A stretch of 64,000 nucleotides of DNA from Neurospora tetrasperma FGSC 2508. Lineage: Eukaryota; Ascomycota; Sordariomycetes; Sordariales; Sordariaceae. A model generated the notes under the pieces. That model saw nothing but the letters and a program-made list of their open reading frames with translations. It did not search any database and was not told where the DNA came from. A program made the position numbers and the translations under genes. Positions 1 to 13,009 of this stretch are shown piece after piece (position 1 is the first letter of the stretch; each line of letters begins with the position of its first letter). Location of the stretch: assembly GCF_000213175.1 (NCBI RefSeq), contig NW_009799102.1:1043972-1107971 (forward strand). The letters run 5' to 3'.

Positions 1-1180
1 GTTCAGTTGGTGATGGACTGTGGTGGACAGTTGGTGGACGAAGGCGTGGTGGTGAAGAGGGCCGAAATCCAACCAACCAACCACAGACCTTTGTCCGTCT
101 GCGTTCACAGTGGTGTCACCATCCTTTGCGTTCCCTTGTTCTGTTCTTTTTTTTCTTTTTTTTCTTTTCTTCCCTATATCCTTGTCGTCGTCACCGAGGA
201 ACATTGGAATAGAGGGGAAATGGAAGGGATTGTACGCCCAGCTGGAAGTACTGAGGAGGGGGGGGCCGAGGGGCTTTTCTTGTGAGTTGTGAGCTTGTCA
301 TACATCACACACGACTGGATCGATCCAGACAAACAGGAATGAACCGGTTGGGTGTTGCCGGTTACTGTGCGATTTCGGTTTCACCAGCTCTTCCTAGACT
401 TCCCGTCGGAGAATGCATGTGGATAGGATGGCCTCGAGGACGAGGACATGGATGACGGACCGCGCGGCGACGGGGCTTCGAGGAGTGTGTCCTCCGTCGG
501 TTCAGAATGTTGTTGTTGTTGCTGGGCGGGTGTTATGTGTGTGAGGAGGAGAAGGAGCATGGGAGGAGCATGCCTCATGGCGCTTCCACAACGCTTCCCC
601 TCCTCAGACCTCCCTCTCTCCCATATTTTCATACCACACTACAACCTAGACTAGTGTACAGTATCTTTCACCAACCTAACTAACTCATCTACCACCAACT
701 GGCAACGACTGGTCTCCCGTCCGTCAATAGTTGCCCTCCCTGATCCGCCAGCCCTCCCGCCCACCCTACTTGCCGCCGTCGCCACCAGCACGCACCCGTA
801 CCACATAGTGACACTACTATCCGGCACACGTAAAAGGATCTGCTGCTCGTTGGGCCCATCATGTCACATCATTTACTATACTACTACCGTTCTATATAGC
901 CGCCCGTGTCCCCCCTCGGCATCCCCCCTTCCCCTACGCACGTTTTTTTTTATTCTTCTCTGTTGTTTTTCGCTTTACCGGTTCTAGATTCCTCAAAGAG
1001 GGTCTCCAGCCTGCCAGTTGCTCAGTTGGTGGGCTTTGACAACTCTGTGGAACTTGGTTTGCCTCTCTCTCGAAGGAAGTACATACTTCCATTACAAACT
1101 GTTATAATCAACAAGGGTTGAGAGAAGCAAGCACGGGAACCGGAACAAACCGAGTGAGAAACCAACCCGACATTCTGGAA
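1..1180. other. Upstream intergenic region and probable 5' leader
   Basis: No convincing coding sequence is seen. The short open frames here are low-complexity and unsupported by splice sites or family resemblance. The stretch holds pyrimidine-rich runs (about 140-175 and 940-970) and a short TTG run near 508-520. The last few hundred bases are probably promoter and 5' leader of the gene starting at 1181. Confidence 0.5.
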
Positions 1181-1665
1181 ATGTCGACTCATCAATCCCA
1201 GCCCAGCAGCCCGCCCAAGAGGCCAAGGCTTTCCCTTCAGATCAAGACCTTTAATGGTTCGAGTGTCAGGACATCTAGGACGCTGGCCGCCGCCGTGGAT
1301 GTCAAGTCTCCTACAGCCTTCAACACGCTGTCGAATGTCTACGCCACCGCTGTGGATAGGTCGACGCCAATCCAGGAGCATGCCCCGGCAACAGCGCTAT
1401 CAGGGGGGAAGCCGATGCTGCGCCTCCAAACCCAGGAGGCTGGCCAAAATGGCGGAGCAGCAGTATCCAAGGACCGTCGTCTACAAACGCCTTATTTGGG
1501 CCCATATCTCGACACTCCTCTGACGGCGCAACCAATGTCACCTGCCATTGCAACAGCACAAAGCCAGATGATTTTCCCTAGTGCCATGACGGCGACACCA
1601 CCACTATCCGCCCAGCCGCAAGAGCAGAACGGCCCTCGCGTGTTCACCTTTGATTCCAGCAACTC

Positions 1666-1696
<31 letters not shown>

Positions 1697-3262
1697 TACA
1701 GCATGGAACAGCCGTCACTTAGCATCAATACTACCACCTCACAAGCATCAGAGATGGCTTCTTGCTCAGAAACGCCCAGGAGGCGAACCACCTTTCCATC
1801 CAACGTCAAGCTCCCCTACACCCACCCGCGTTCCCTCCGCAGCATCCTCCGCAACAGCCCCCTCGCACCTTTGACCTGCCAATCCCCCAACTCATCCAGA
1901 CGGCAGTCGCTCCGGCTTCAGGAAAAGGCCGCTCGGCGGGTGGCCTACCACAGCCCGCTGTGCGAGACCATTACCACGAGCAAGTACACCAAGTCGCACG
2001 TGGACCTGCTGGCCGAAGACTCCGGGACGCCCACCACGCCCACGGGGGCTAGGTCCATCTCATCCTCGTCCTCATCATCATGCTCCTCCTCGTCAGAGGG
2101 CGAGGAGCTGCTAGACCAAACCATGGCCTACACCGGCGGCAACGAGACCCGCGACGGGGGCCAGACTCCGGGACCCTATGAGGAGATGCGCAGGCGCATG
2201 GCGGGCATGCACGCGTCGACGCCCATCTCGCTTTCGCCGACGAGCGGGGGGATACGCAAGAACCGTGGCTTGCAAGGAAAGAAAAGGGAGAAGAAGCGGA
2301 GGTGGGTGTGGACGATTGGGAAGGACGCCGAGGACGCGGAGCTGGAGGAGTGCGGGAGTCCGGTGGTGCCGTGGACGGTGAGGCCGGAGCTATCGAACGC
2401 GGTAGCTGTTGCTGAAAGAAAGGAGGCCATGGTGGGCGTGCCGGTGTTGGCGGTGCCTGTGCCGCCAAGCAGGGCGAGGACGAGGGCGCAGACGCAGGCG
2501 CAGGCGCAGTCGGTGCAGACTGTTGTTACTGGGAACAAGGCGGCGGCTGCGGCTGCGACTGTGGCATTGCAAATACCCAAATTGCCGGTGCCGGGGCCGA
2601 CTAGTGGGAGGAGGCTAAGGCCTGCTTTGAGTTTGCCTCCTTCTTCCATGTCGACTTTGCCTGTTCCTGGGCCTGTTGTACCTGCAGTGTCTACGCCCGT
2701 GGCTGCTGCTGCTCCAGCACTGCCCTTGGTGCAACAGCAAACACAAACACAACAATCACCACCACCACCACCACCACCCCAGCAACATCAGCAACCCGAG
2801 CCCCATCAGCAGCAGTCGTCCCGCGCCACACTCACTCCCGAACCCACCCTCCCTCACATAGAACCCCACACCCCCAGCATGGAATCCGTCACCAGCATGA
2901 CCAGCATCATGTCCCAAGCCGAGTCCATGCTGTCCGAGGACTCTGTCTTTGACACCTCGTCCGTGTACAACGGGGACGTGGAGATGTCGGATGCGAGCAG
3001 TGTTTGCTATGATGATGACCCTGCTGGTGATAACGAGTCTACGTTTGATGGTGGTGGTGCGGATGGGGAAGAACAACATGAGAACAATAACCACAACAAC
3101 GTCTACAAGAACTACTTGAAAGTAAATGGTGGTAAGCGAGGAGCAAGTGTGGATCAGCCATGCCACTCATCGGATATGGATACGGATATGGATATGGATA
3201 CGCCTACGGTTGGGGGAAGGCCGGGGTATGCGGTGGAGAGGTTGGGGTTGGGGATTTGTTAG
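1181..3262 (+). CDS. Low-complexity nuclear-type hypothetical protein, 693 aa
   Basis: This is a single uninterrupted frame of 693 codons. The start is the ATG at 1181. The frame runs 21 codons further upstream, but those begin at a non-ATG codon. The N-terminus (residues about 11-25) has a basic, proline-flanked PPKRPRLSLQIK stretch that looks like a nuclear localisation signal. I believe this stretch is conserved at the N-terminus of an uncharacterised family in filamentous fungi (from memory). Further in are a pure Asn run (about residues 162-175), a conserved-looking basic patch (RRVAYHSPLCET, about residue 267), a Ser run, an acidic/basic KKREKKRRWVWTIG motif, Ala- and Gln/Pro-rich tracts, and a tail with DMDTDMDMD. 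No enzymatic domain is visible. The function is unknown. The low complexity suggests a regulatory or scaffold protein, but that is inference. Confidence 0.75.
1668..1699 (+). repeat. AAC trinucleotide repeat coding for polyAsn
   Basis: About ten tandem AAC codons sit inside the 1181-3262 gene and encode a pure asparagine run. Such tracts vary in length between strains, so this is a likely polymorphic microsatellite. Confidence 0.9.
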
Positions 3263-5272
3263 TTACCTATGTAGCGTGGTTAGATGGATGGGAAAGAGCA
3301 TAAGATGGATACTGGGTTATGGGAGGTTTAGCTACTGTTTACTTGGTTGTTATCATGTTTTGGGTTTTAGGTGTAAAAGGGGTCTGGAAAGGGAATGGTT
3401 TTGATATGGTTATGGGTATGGTTAGGTATGGATATGAACATGAACATGAACGTGATGATGGATGGATGGATGGATGGAAACGAACTCCTTTTGGGAATAT
3501 GAAGGCGTAAATCAAACAAAGGATTTTCGCATACATTCGTTGTACACACAACACCTCCGTGTCTTTATCCATCATGCCGTGATTCCTTCTTTGCTTTCAT
3601 CTTTCTCCTGGCAGAGGACGCAGGTTTGGCTGACAGGTTATCCACTGTGTACGCCATTGGTCTCTAATCCATCGGTATCTCCACGTTGCATTGGATGTTT
3701 ACACGTGTGAAGTGGACTGTCTACCTTACCATGTAATTTGGATACATTACATTATAGTTCAGGCTCAGTGGTGATGGTTACCAGCTTCTCGAAGCGCACG
3801 GTAAAACCTTGTTGTCTGACATGGTGGAAGACAACATGGGGGAATATGGGGGAGTAAGCAAAGACGTAGTTTTAAACATGCAGTCTAGGACAGGCCAATC
3901 ACAACCTCAACACCAGCACACACACCAATAAACAAGCCGTGGATGTTGTTTTAGTCTTTCCCTGTCGTCCTTTCTTTTGTTTCGAAGCACGCCATCCAAT
4001 TTTGTTGTATCCACAAATAACTTTCTCGGTACCTCCTCTAACCACTGCAGCTTGCCAACGTCATCCCGCAAAGGTCCAGACCAACAACTTGAGACAACAC
4101 AAGGCCGAGAACGAAAGAGGAGGTGGGACTAGTGTAGACGGCAGGGAGCGAGACGGAGTGAACCGATGTTGTGCAGTCAGCAGTGAGTGGTCGTGGGTGG
4201 GTGGGTGCTAATTGCATTTGTTCCAAGCCCGCTGTAGCTTGGCACTTGAATGACATTACGCACACAATTGACGGGAAGTAGCTGTGGTAATGACGTCATA
4301 CCTACCCAGCTCTACTTGTACATCTTCCCAAGCACAACATGACAACCTCTTCCATCTGACCGCACGCAAACAACCACACAATGAATTTTGAATTGTTCAC
4401 CAATTGAACGGTCATGTACACATGGCAGCAATCCTGATGGATTCCTTAGTTGGGTGGTGATTGGGTTTCATACCAAGACTCTCAAGTCTTTGGTCAAGAT
4501 GAGGAATCTCAAACAGAGATGATGACAGTCAAGCGATCTGGCATCTGGATTTGTCTTTGATGACGGCGATCGGATCGACTTCATAGGTATCGATGTCCCT
4601 CTTTTTGCTTTTTCCCGTTGGACCGGGGCTTGGCTGGGGCAGTGTCGTGTACACTATGTCTACAGTTTCCTCAGAGAGCTATCAGAGGAGGGGGGAATTC
4701 TCAACTTGATACTGTACAACCCTCTTTGTAGTAGAGGTACACTACTGCATCTGTCCAAGTGGATTGACGGGAAGCTCCTCTCAGCTCTCACACATCCACC
4801 CATGAATGAGATCTTGCCATTCCGTTGGTTCATCCCATGTCTCTGATTCCTGCTCGCTTTTCCACAACCTCCACTTAATAGGGCAGAGAACTACTGCAGC
4901 TACCATGGCCCTGATGCGCCCCCTACGTAACACCCCTACCACTTGTGGGGAGCTACAGGATGATGAGCTAGTAGGTATAAACTGGATTCACACTTTCCCA
5001 TCCATCTTCATCTTGATGAACGTTTCCAGTACCACAAGTACCGGGCAGTCCCATCCACGTCTTTTTTTTCCTTTCCATCTTCGATACTCCGCTGCATTCC
5101 TACTCCATCTACATCACCACAACCTTGTCTCTATTCCCTCTTAAGATCTGGAGGGGGTTATATCAACTACTCCCCTCGAGTTAATACAGAACAACAACAT
5201 CTTCTATATGTGATACCACCAATTAAAGGAGATTGACCCATTTTGAGCTTGTTAGAAGGACAGCAGCAAGAC
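3263..5272. other. Intergenic region, 2 kb
   Basis: This region lies between two genes that point the same way. It holds the 3' end of the first gene, a GATG tetranucleotide run at about 3454-3478, and the promoter and leader of the SMP/C2 gene. A short frame at 4806-5144 has no features of a real gene. Nothing else is recognised. Confidence 0.5.
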
Positions 5273-8200
5273 ATGGACGTCCCGGAATCGCGGCATTACC
5301 CCGGGGGTCAACCCTACTCGGGCACCAACCGCATCCCCAACATTAAGCAATTTGTCGAAAGTCTCGATAGGGACAAGAAGGAACGCGATGGTAAACTCGA
5401 GGCCGATCTGCGCCGGAATCACCAAAACGGAGAGCTTCAGGCCCATGTCCCAACCCAAAAACCCGGCAAGAACCGCCGTACTGTCAAGGACCCAATAACC
5501 GGAAAGGATGTCGAGATTGAGGATATCGGTAGCACGCACATGAAGACGGCCAAGGATCCACAGGTGTGTCAGTCTATATTCAACTTACCTGACGTATAAT
5601 AAGCAGCCCAAACTAACTGACGTCCCCTTATTACAGTTGACCGTCCCCAACGCAAACCTCGGAAAGGAAACCCCCGTTCAAACCAAAGCTTCCCAGTCCG
5701 GCGAGGAATACCGCGAAGCCCAAGATGTTACCGCGCCTCCTGATCCCATCGCCAATGGCTCCACCAGCGACGTGCCCATCCACGGCGAAAAGACCAACGT
5801 GCTCTTCCACCCTACCCCTTCCATCACCTTCGAGCCCATGTTCGAGTCCATCGAGGCCCGCGCCAACGTCCTCTGCGCATTCGTCTTCATCGGTATCGTC
5901 TTTATTGGAAAGGTGCTGGGCGGCAGTCTCTGGGGTTTGTTTCCCCTGGGCATGTGCGTTGCCAGCGGCGTCTTCTTGTGGGCCAAGGACCTGATCCGTC
6001 AGGGGCGGGACATGGAATGGTCGAGCGAGCAGAAGCGTGGCGAGACCGCCGTGGTCAACCTGATTCCGGAAAGCGTCGAGTGGTTGAACACTGCCGTTGG
6101 CCTGATCTGGGGCCTCATCAACCCGGAAATGTTTTCGGCTGTTGCCGACACCCTTGAGGATATCATGCAGGCCAGTGTTCCCGGAGTGATTGAGAACGTC
6201 AAGGTTAACGACATCAACCAGGGCAGCAACCCGCTCCGCATTCTCAGCTTGAGAGCCTTGCCCGATAGCCACGTTAAGGACATGAAGGCTGAGATTCGCA
6301 AGGAGGACGAGAAGAACAAGGACCCCCAGGAGCTGGCGGCTGAGGAAGAGGGTGGCGACTTTTACAACCTCGAAGCCACTGTTGCTTACCATTCTCTGCC
6401 TTCTTCCGGGGATGTCTCCTCCAAGGCTAAGAACATGGGCATGCAACTGGTCTTCTACCTGGGTCTCAAGGGCTTCTTTGGAGTTCCCTTCCCCGTCTGG
6501 GTCGAGCTCAACGGCCTTGTCGCCACTTGCAGACTCAGAATTGCCATGGCTCCCGACCCGCCCTTCATCAAGACGCTCAGCTTCACTCTTATGGGCCTGC
6601 CCAAGGTTGAAGCCAGCTGTGTTCCCCTCATGCAAAAGGGAGCCAATATTCTTAACCTGCCTCTCATCTCCAACTTTGTCAATTGGGCCATTGCGACTGC
6701 CGCTGGCATGTACGTTGCGCCCAAGTCCATGACTTTGGACATTGGAAAGATGCTTCAGGGAGACTCTATCAAGAAGGAGACCCAGGCCCTGGGTGTCCTC
6801 TTCCTTCGCATTCACAAGGCCACTGGCCTGAGCAAGCAAGACCGTCGCGGAAGCGAGGGTGGCGGTTCCGACCCTTACATTTGCGTCTCTTACTCCAAGT
6901 TTGGCAAGCCGCAATACTGCACTCGCGTCATCCAGGACGACCTCAACCCCGTCTTCTCCGAGACTTGCGCCTTGCTCGTCACCCCCGATATCATCAAGGC
7001 TGATGAGCAGCTCTCGCTCGAGCTCTGGGACAGCGACCGCAGCTCCGCCGATGATGTCGTCGGAAAGGTTGAGCTCAGCATCCAGAAGTTGATTCAGCAT
7101 CCCGGCCAGATGTTCCCCCAGACTTCCAAGCTCAGAGGTGTCAAGGCTGACAGCTCCATGCCTGGCGAGCTTCACTGGGAGGTTGGCTTCTTCGGCAAGA
7201 CCCAGTTCAGAAAGGCTCTCAGGACGGATGGCAAGGACCACAAGCTGCCCCAGGAACTCCGCGACAAGCCTGAGCTTCAGGATGACAAGGGTACTCTTGA
7301 AAGCAAAGAGGAAGATGCCGTTGTTCATACTCCTCTCGACCCATTGTGGCCTAGCGGTGTTCTGAGTATTATTGTCCACCAGATTGTCAACCTTGAGCTT
7401 GAGAACGTCAAGGGATCCGAGGGTAAGAGGAAGGGCAAGGAGTACGAGCCCGCCAGGCCCGAGGCTGGTGAGTTAAAGGAAGAGTCGGGCGGTAAGCTGC
7501 CCAGCTCGTACTGCACCATTCTCATCAACGACGAGCTCGTCTACAAGACCCGTACCAAGGTCGTCTCCTCCAAGCCCATCTTCGAAGCCGGTACCGAACG
7601 CTTTGTCCGCGATTGGCGCTCGTCCATCGTGACCGTGACCGTTCGCGACTCGCGCAACCGCCAGCACGATCCCATCATTGGCGTCGTCCCACTTAAGCTC
7701 TCGGACGTGTTCCATACCGCCAGTCAGAGCACGCGCTGGTACCCGCTCGACGGCGGCATCGGCTTCGGCCGCATTCGCATCTCGCTCCTCTTCCGCTCCG
7801 TCGAGCTCAAGCTCCCTCCTCCCCAGCTCGGCTTCGGCGAGATCGGCACCTTCGAGTTCACCTCGGACAACATCACCACCTCGGGCTTCGCGCCCACGGA
7901 CAAGATGAAGATCAAGCTGCGCACCGGTGGCTCGTCGGCCAAGGTTCCCAGCGACGTCTGTTCCTACACGCCCGACGGGCAACAGTCCAGCATCACGTGG
8001 GACATTTCGGGCGATGCTGACCGCAACAAGCACTCCAAGAAGATTCGCCTGCCCGTGCGCTACCGGTACCGCTCGCCCGTGTTCTTTGAGTTCCACCGCT
8101 CCGGCAAGCGCAACACGGACATGTTTGCTGCCTTTTGGCTGCAGGACCTGGTGGACAACGAAGAAAAGGACTTTGACATTCCCATCTGGCGCTGCAACAA

Positions 8201-9260
8201 CGGCATGCGGCTGTCGCAGAATTACATTACCGAGGAGAATTATAGGTCTGTTCCCGACATCCAAATCGAGGAGCTGGGCCGCCTCAGGTTCAGGGGCCAG
8301 TTTAAGCCCGGAACGGATCGCGACCATCTCAAGTTCGTTAGCGATAATGATAGTCGTGAAACGATTGAGACCTGGGAGGCGTGCTTCGCTGAGGGCGTCA
8401 GAGCTGAGCACGTTGAGAGCGAGGTGCCGCCTATTGTGCAGAGACTGCATGAGGAGAGCCTAACGGAGGGCAGGGACGTGTTAAAGACGGCGAGGGAGGA
8501 GGATAAGAGGAAGTGGCTGGCCAAGGACGGGACGGATTGGACCGGGGCGTTTGGGCAGGATCCTGAGGAGCTGTTGGCGGAGCAGAACGGAAGGAGGAGG
8601 GTCAGGGCGGTGAGTGGTGGGAGTCACAGTAGCGAAGGGAAGAGCACGGAGTATGAGGAGAGCAGTGATGAGGAGTCTCACGATAACCAGAGCCATGCAA
8701 ATGGCGATGCCGGCATCATCGGTAACGGAGGGTCAGCGGTTGATGGCGACGATTCAACCCCGGACTTGGGTATTGCTGATGGAGAAAACGCGCGGCCGAT
8801 GAACGATAATGCGGGAGGAGAGGATGCTAATGGCGGGATGAACTCGGGGCTGAATGCTGGTAACGGCTCGGCTGGTGAGCATCCCAACGCCAACGCCAAC
8901 GGGTCGGCGGCGTCCATGGTGGGGAGACAGTCGATGGATACCCAGGCGACTACCTCGGCCGGACGGTCGATCAAGTCGGCTTCGGGGTCGAGCAGCAAGA
9001 ATCCCATCAAGCAGTATAAGGAGTATAGGAGCCGCAGTCGGGATTTGCATCGTCAGCATAGGGGGCTGATGCAATGGTAAGTTTCTCTTTTTCGTCCCTC
9101 CCTTTAACTGATGCTTCAAGCGTACTGATGGAATACTTGGAACAGGAAACCATTGCGCAACGTCCAATTCGCCAAGGATGAGGCCCTATTCGCCGCTCGC
9201 AGGCTCAAGAAGGTTGGAAGCCTGAGTGGGCGGACGCCGGATGTTGAGACGGAGGTTTAA
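5273..9260 (+). CDS. SMP and C2 domain lipid-transfer protein (tricalbin/Mug190-like), 1281 aa
   Basis: Exons are 5273-5563, 5637-9076 and 9146-9260. The introns are 73 and 69 nt, and the first has an AACTAAC branch point. The start is the first ATG, and the joined frame is open throughout. A hydrophobic hairpin lies at about residues 175-214. An SMP-type lipid-binding domain follows at about 230-470, then C2 domains at about 480-600 and 670-800. The first C2 keeps acidic calcium-loop residues (GSDPY and the WDSDRSSADD loop). The second lacks them in its first loop, which reads PSSY, so it may bind calcium poorly. The C-terminal 200 residues are Ser/Gly/Asn-rich and the end is basic. Tricalbins tether the cortical ER to the plasma membrane and move lipids. 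The extended layout resembles the fungal Mug190 group. Family assignment is firm; the exact orthologue is not. Confidence 0.9.
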
Positions 9261-10072
9261 ACAGTCGTGAAGCTAATATGGGATTCCTTTTTTTTTTTTA
9301 CCATGGATAGGTCGCCGGCGGTGGAAGGTTATCATTCTTTTCGTCTATAAATACCATTCTTCTTCCAAACGCGTTAGCGATAGGAACATGGACGGGTCTA
9401 AGGTTTGGAAGGAAGGGGAGAGTCTTGAAATGCTTGAGTCTGAGTTTGTTGATGAGTGATGATCAATATGGCAATTTGTTACGAGTACCTGTTTTTTTTC
9501 TTCTTTCTTTTTTCGTTCGCGTTTTGATGAAGGCTTCTTTCTAGTGGGATGTTGTTGAAAAGTCTTGAGGGAGCCTGTACGTTGCGAAGTGCTAATTTGA
9601 TACCTCTTCACATTTTAAGCTGGTGTTCATGATCTTGTTTCTGTATGTCGAGTGTTCTCTTGATGTGCCGAAAAGGAAAGGAAAAAAGGGGGAAAGTAAA
9701 CAAACGGACCATGAACATCCCCACCGTATTCGGCCGGTACCGCTGTCAAATAGGAAGCTATAGTGGATCCCTATTATCAGTTACAGTGACTAAGCTACCC
9801 CTCCCCTCCTTGATGTCACTCGAATGTTATCGCCGGCGTCAATCGCTTGGGCCCCTCCCCACCTTATCTCGATATCATTGCTGTTGAGAAAGATCTCGGC
9901 GCATGAGACCGGGTCTTGGTACATTGTGTGACTCGTCTTTTTCTCTCTTTCTATCTTGAACGTGCTCGTTCTTTCATCTTTAGCTTCTTCTTGTAGAACT
10001 GTCCTACACATACATACCCGGAACTAGAGAGTTACTAGCAGCACGAACAAGAGCAACCAAGCAATCATCCAG
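9261..10072. other. Intergenic region, 0.8 kb
   Basis: This holds the 3' region of the SMP/C2 gene, including an 11-T run near 9290, and the promoter and leader of ureG. No gene is seen. Confidence 0.5.
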
Positions 10073-11024
10073 ATGTCGCACACGCACTCCCACGACCACG
10101 GCGACGGCGGCCACCACCCCCACAGCCATTCTCACGACTTCAACTCCCAGAGCGGCTTCAACGCCCAGGAGCACGGTCACAGCCACGAGATTCTCGATGG
10201 ACCAGGCAGCTTCTTGGGCCGCGAGATGCCCATTGTCGAAGGCAGGAACTGGGACGAGAGAGCTTTCACCATTGGTATTGGCGGGTATGTTACATATGTC
10301 TTCTTTCTTTTCTACATCTCTTTTCCCCTTCTCAGTATGCTAATATATATATTTGTCGACCAAATCCAGCCCCGTAGGCTCCGGCAAAACAGCCCTTATG
10401 CTCAACCTCTGCCTCGCCCTGCGCTACGAACACTCCCTCGCCGCCGTCACCAACGACATCTTCACGCGCGAAGACGCCGAGTTCCTCACCCGCCACAAGG
10501 CTTTGCCCCCGCAGCGCATCCGCGCCATCGAAACAGGCGGGTGCCCGCACGCTGCCGTGCGCGAGGACATTTCTGCCAACTTGGCTGCTCTCGAGGACCT
10601 GCAGGCTGAATTCGACACGGACCTGTTGCTGATCGAATCGGGCGGCGATAACCTGGCGGCGAACTACAGTCGCGAGCTGGCGGATTATATCATCTATGTG
10701 ATTGATGTGGCGGGAGGCGATAAGGTGCCGAGGAAGGGCGGGCCGGGTATCACGCAGAGTGATTTGTTGGTGGTGAACAAGACGGATTTGGCGGAGGCGG
10801 TGGGGGCGGACTTGGCGGTGATGGAGCGAGATGCGAGGAAGATGAGGGAGGGAGGACCGACGGTGTTTGCGCAGGTCAAGAAGGGCGTGGGCGTGGAGCA
10901 TATTGCTGGGTTGATTCTGAGTGCGTGGAGGGCCAGTGGGGCGGAGGAGAACAGGAGGAGAAAGGGGGGGCCGAGACCTACTGATGGGTTGAAGGATTTG
11001 GAGAGGCTGGCTTCCCCCTCTTGA
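10073..11024 (+). CDS. ureG: Urease accessory GTPase UreG, 288 aa
   Basis: Exons are 10073-10284 and 10370-11024, with an 85-nt intron that splits a Gly codon just before the P-loop. UreG hydrolyses GTP to deliver nickel to the urease active site, together with UreF and UreD. The splice restores GPVGSGKT at about residues 71-78. Downstream are the ETGGCPH segment, whose Cys-Pro-His is the family metal-binding motif, the IDVAGGD stretch, and NKTD for guanine recognition. The first 50 residues are very His-rich, with repeated HSHDH-type clusters. This is a plausible nickel store or chaperone segment, as in plant and some bacterial UreG/HypB proteins. The C-terminal tail after about residue 265 is basic and longer than in bacteria. 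The gene is cytosolic and lies tail to tail with the PheRS gene. Confidence 0.95.
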
Positions 11025-11362
11025 GGTTTCAAGACGATGATGGCTTGATTTTGGGGAATGGGTTGTAAGATTTAGTTGGCTTTGGATGTTTGATTTAGGG
11101 TGTGGAAGCAGGCGAAGCGTTTGGTGTGTGGGCTAGACGCTGATGCTAGGTATGATGTGGTTGTGGGAGACTATCAAGAAGTTGGGGGGAAAAAAGGTTG
11201 TCCCTTCGTGGCAGTACGTTTTGGAAACCGTACATAACAAAAAGAAATCTTCCGACAGGGGAGAGAAGAAGCCATACATATATCATGGCCATGGTCTTCC
11301 ACATAAAACACGTCAACTACACCTACCGTATCATACACTCGATCGTCTTTGCTACGTCGTGT
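11025..11362. other. Convergent 3' regions of ureG and PheRS
   Basis: These 338 bp lie between two stop codons of converging genes. They presumably hold both polyadenylation regions. No other feature is seen. Confidence 0.6.
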
Positions 11363-13009
11363 CTACCTAAGCTCAACACCAAGCTTCTCCACCAATCCTT
11401 GCCTTACCCGCTCATGGAAGTCGTTGGCCTCCTCATTCGTCAGAGTCTTTTCCAAACTCCTATAGTTGATTCTATAGCACATGCTCTTCCTGCCCGTCTT
11501 GGGATGGGTGAACTGGTCCTTCAGCTGGACGTCTTCAACCACATCACCGGCAACTTCGCGCACCACCTCCATCAGGTCATTTTCATGAAAGTCATGCACG
11601 TTGGCCACGGCAGTGTTTCCACCCGCCGCGGACGTTGACCGCAGCCAGAAGGACACATCCTTCCAGCAAGCCGGATACTTGGAGAAGGGAACGAAGCGCT
11701 TCAGCTTGTCAAGGTTGTCCTGCACGCCAGTGAACTGGCTCAGGAAACGCTCATCCTTGGACCAGAAGAGACGGATGTCGGGGATCTGGAACAACAGCAT
11801 GGCAATGCGCTCAAGACCAATACCGAACGCCCAGCCGAGCTGTTGCGGCTGGTCCGCATTGATGAACAGTTCCTGCTTGCTGACACCGCAGCCCAGCACC
11901 TCAAGCCAGTCACCCTGGTAGTACACCTCCAATTCCCACGAAGGCGACGTAAAGGGGAAGTAGGCCTCAACCCAGCGGACACGCAGCGGCTCGTCGACGT
12001 AGTTGGGATCCTGACGAGCGGCGGCCTGCTTGGCGCGGGTGAAGATCTCAACGACCATGAGCTCGAGCGAGCGCTTGAGGTGGGCGGCGATGGCCTCGGC
12101 CTCCTCAGGGCTATGATGCTCGCTCTGCAGCGGGTTGCGCTCCGGGTGGTGCGGCGGGTTGGGGTCCTCGACCTTGACGTCGTGCGTGGGCAGCTTGGCC
12201 AGGTCGGCGTAGATGGCGGCCACGACGTCGCCGTTGGGCACCTTGGTGCGGTCCCACACGCGGGCTCCCTCCATCTGGTGGAAGACGGGGTAGTGGCTGC
12301 GGTCAACCTCGTCGCGGCGGTAGACGTCGGCGCTGATCAGGTAGCCGTCCGAGGCGCTGGCGCGGAAGAGCTCGGCCTCGTGGGCTGAAGTGTGCGTGCG
12401 CAGGAGCGTGGTCTCGTTGATGTAGTAGGTGTCGGAGCGAGCGCGGCCGACGTGGTCTGGCGGGAAACCGAGCGAGTCGAAGTTTTCGATGGTGCTGACG
12501 ACAGGGTCGAACTCATTGTAGCGCTTGTAGGTGGCCGTGGAGAACTTGGACTCGATGATCTGGCGGGTGATGGCAACGGGGTGGTCTTTCTGGAGATGAA
12601 GCTTGCGGCCGGTGAGAGCGAGGACGGTCTGGGGGACGTTGTACCATTCGTCGGTGGTGTAGGTCTTGCCATTGACCTCGATCGTCGCCGGTCTCGAGCT
12701 GTTGAGGGTCGAAGGTGGGGGAGGGGAGCTAGCAGCACCACCTTTTGTGTTTTGCGTTGTTTAGAGTCCGAGTCTGGTTAGAGCTTCTGGAAGCTAAGTA
12801 GACATATTATGCTGACCTGCAGAGGAGGAATAAGATGCTACTCGGAGACAATGGCGGGGAGCTCTGGTCAAGCTCAGTCTGGCGCGTCCAGCTTGTGCGC
12901 TGAGTCGCAAAAGCGAAGCCGTGGCAGAGGCCGTCATCACATGGGAGCGAGCCCCAATGCGAGGCACAGCCCGCACGACATTGGCCGCGAGAACTCGTGG
13001 TCCAGCCAT
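11363..13009 (-). CDS. MSF1: Mitochondrial phenylalanyl-tRNA synthetase, 523 aa
   Basis: Exon 1 is 12817-13009 and exon 2 is 11363-12741 on the minus strand, joined over a 75-nt intron. The first 64 residues are rich in Arg, Ala and Ser and lack acids, a typical mitochondrial import sequence. The enzyme charges mitochondrial tRNA-Phe as a monomer. Visible class II features are the RRDEVDRSHYPVFHQMEG segment, the FPFTSPSWE substrate-site region, and motif 3 in GIGLERIAML. The last 100 or so residues form an FDX-ACB anticodon-binding domain (KYPACWKDVSFW ... YRSLEKTLTNEE). This fused domain marks the organellar monomeric type and not the cytosolic alpha/beta enzyme. The symbol follows the yeast name. 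The gene is divergent from the mitochondrial carrier gene, with an 889-bp shared spacer. Confidence 0.95.

Noticed and set aside
5631-7379. 582-codon minus-strand frame under the SMP/C2 gene
   Set aside because: It is the shadow of a real plus-strand gene with C-ending codons, which leaves few stops in that antisense phase. It has no domains, and the plus frame matches a known family.
7473-8450. 325-codon minus-strand frame under the same gene
   Set aside because: Same cause: antisense of a biased coding sequence, no recognisable product.
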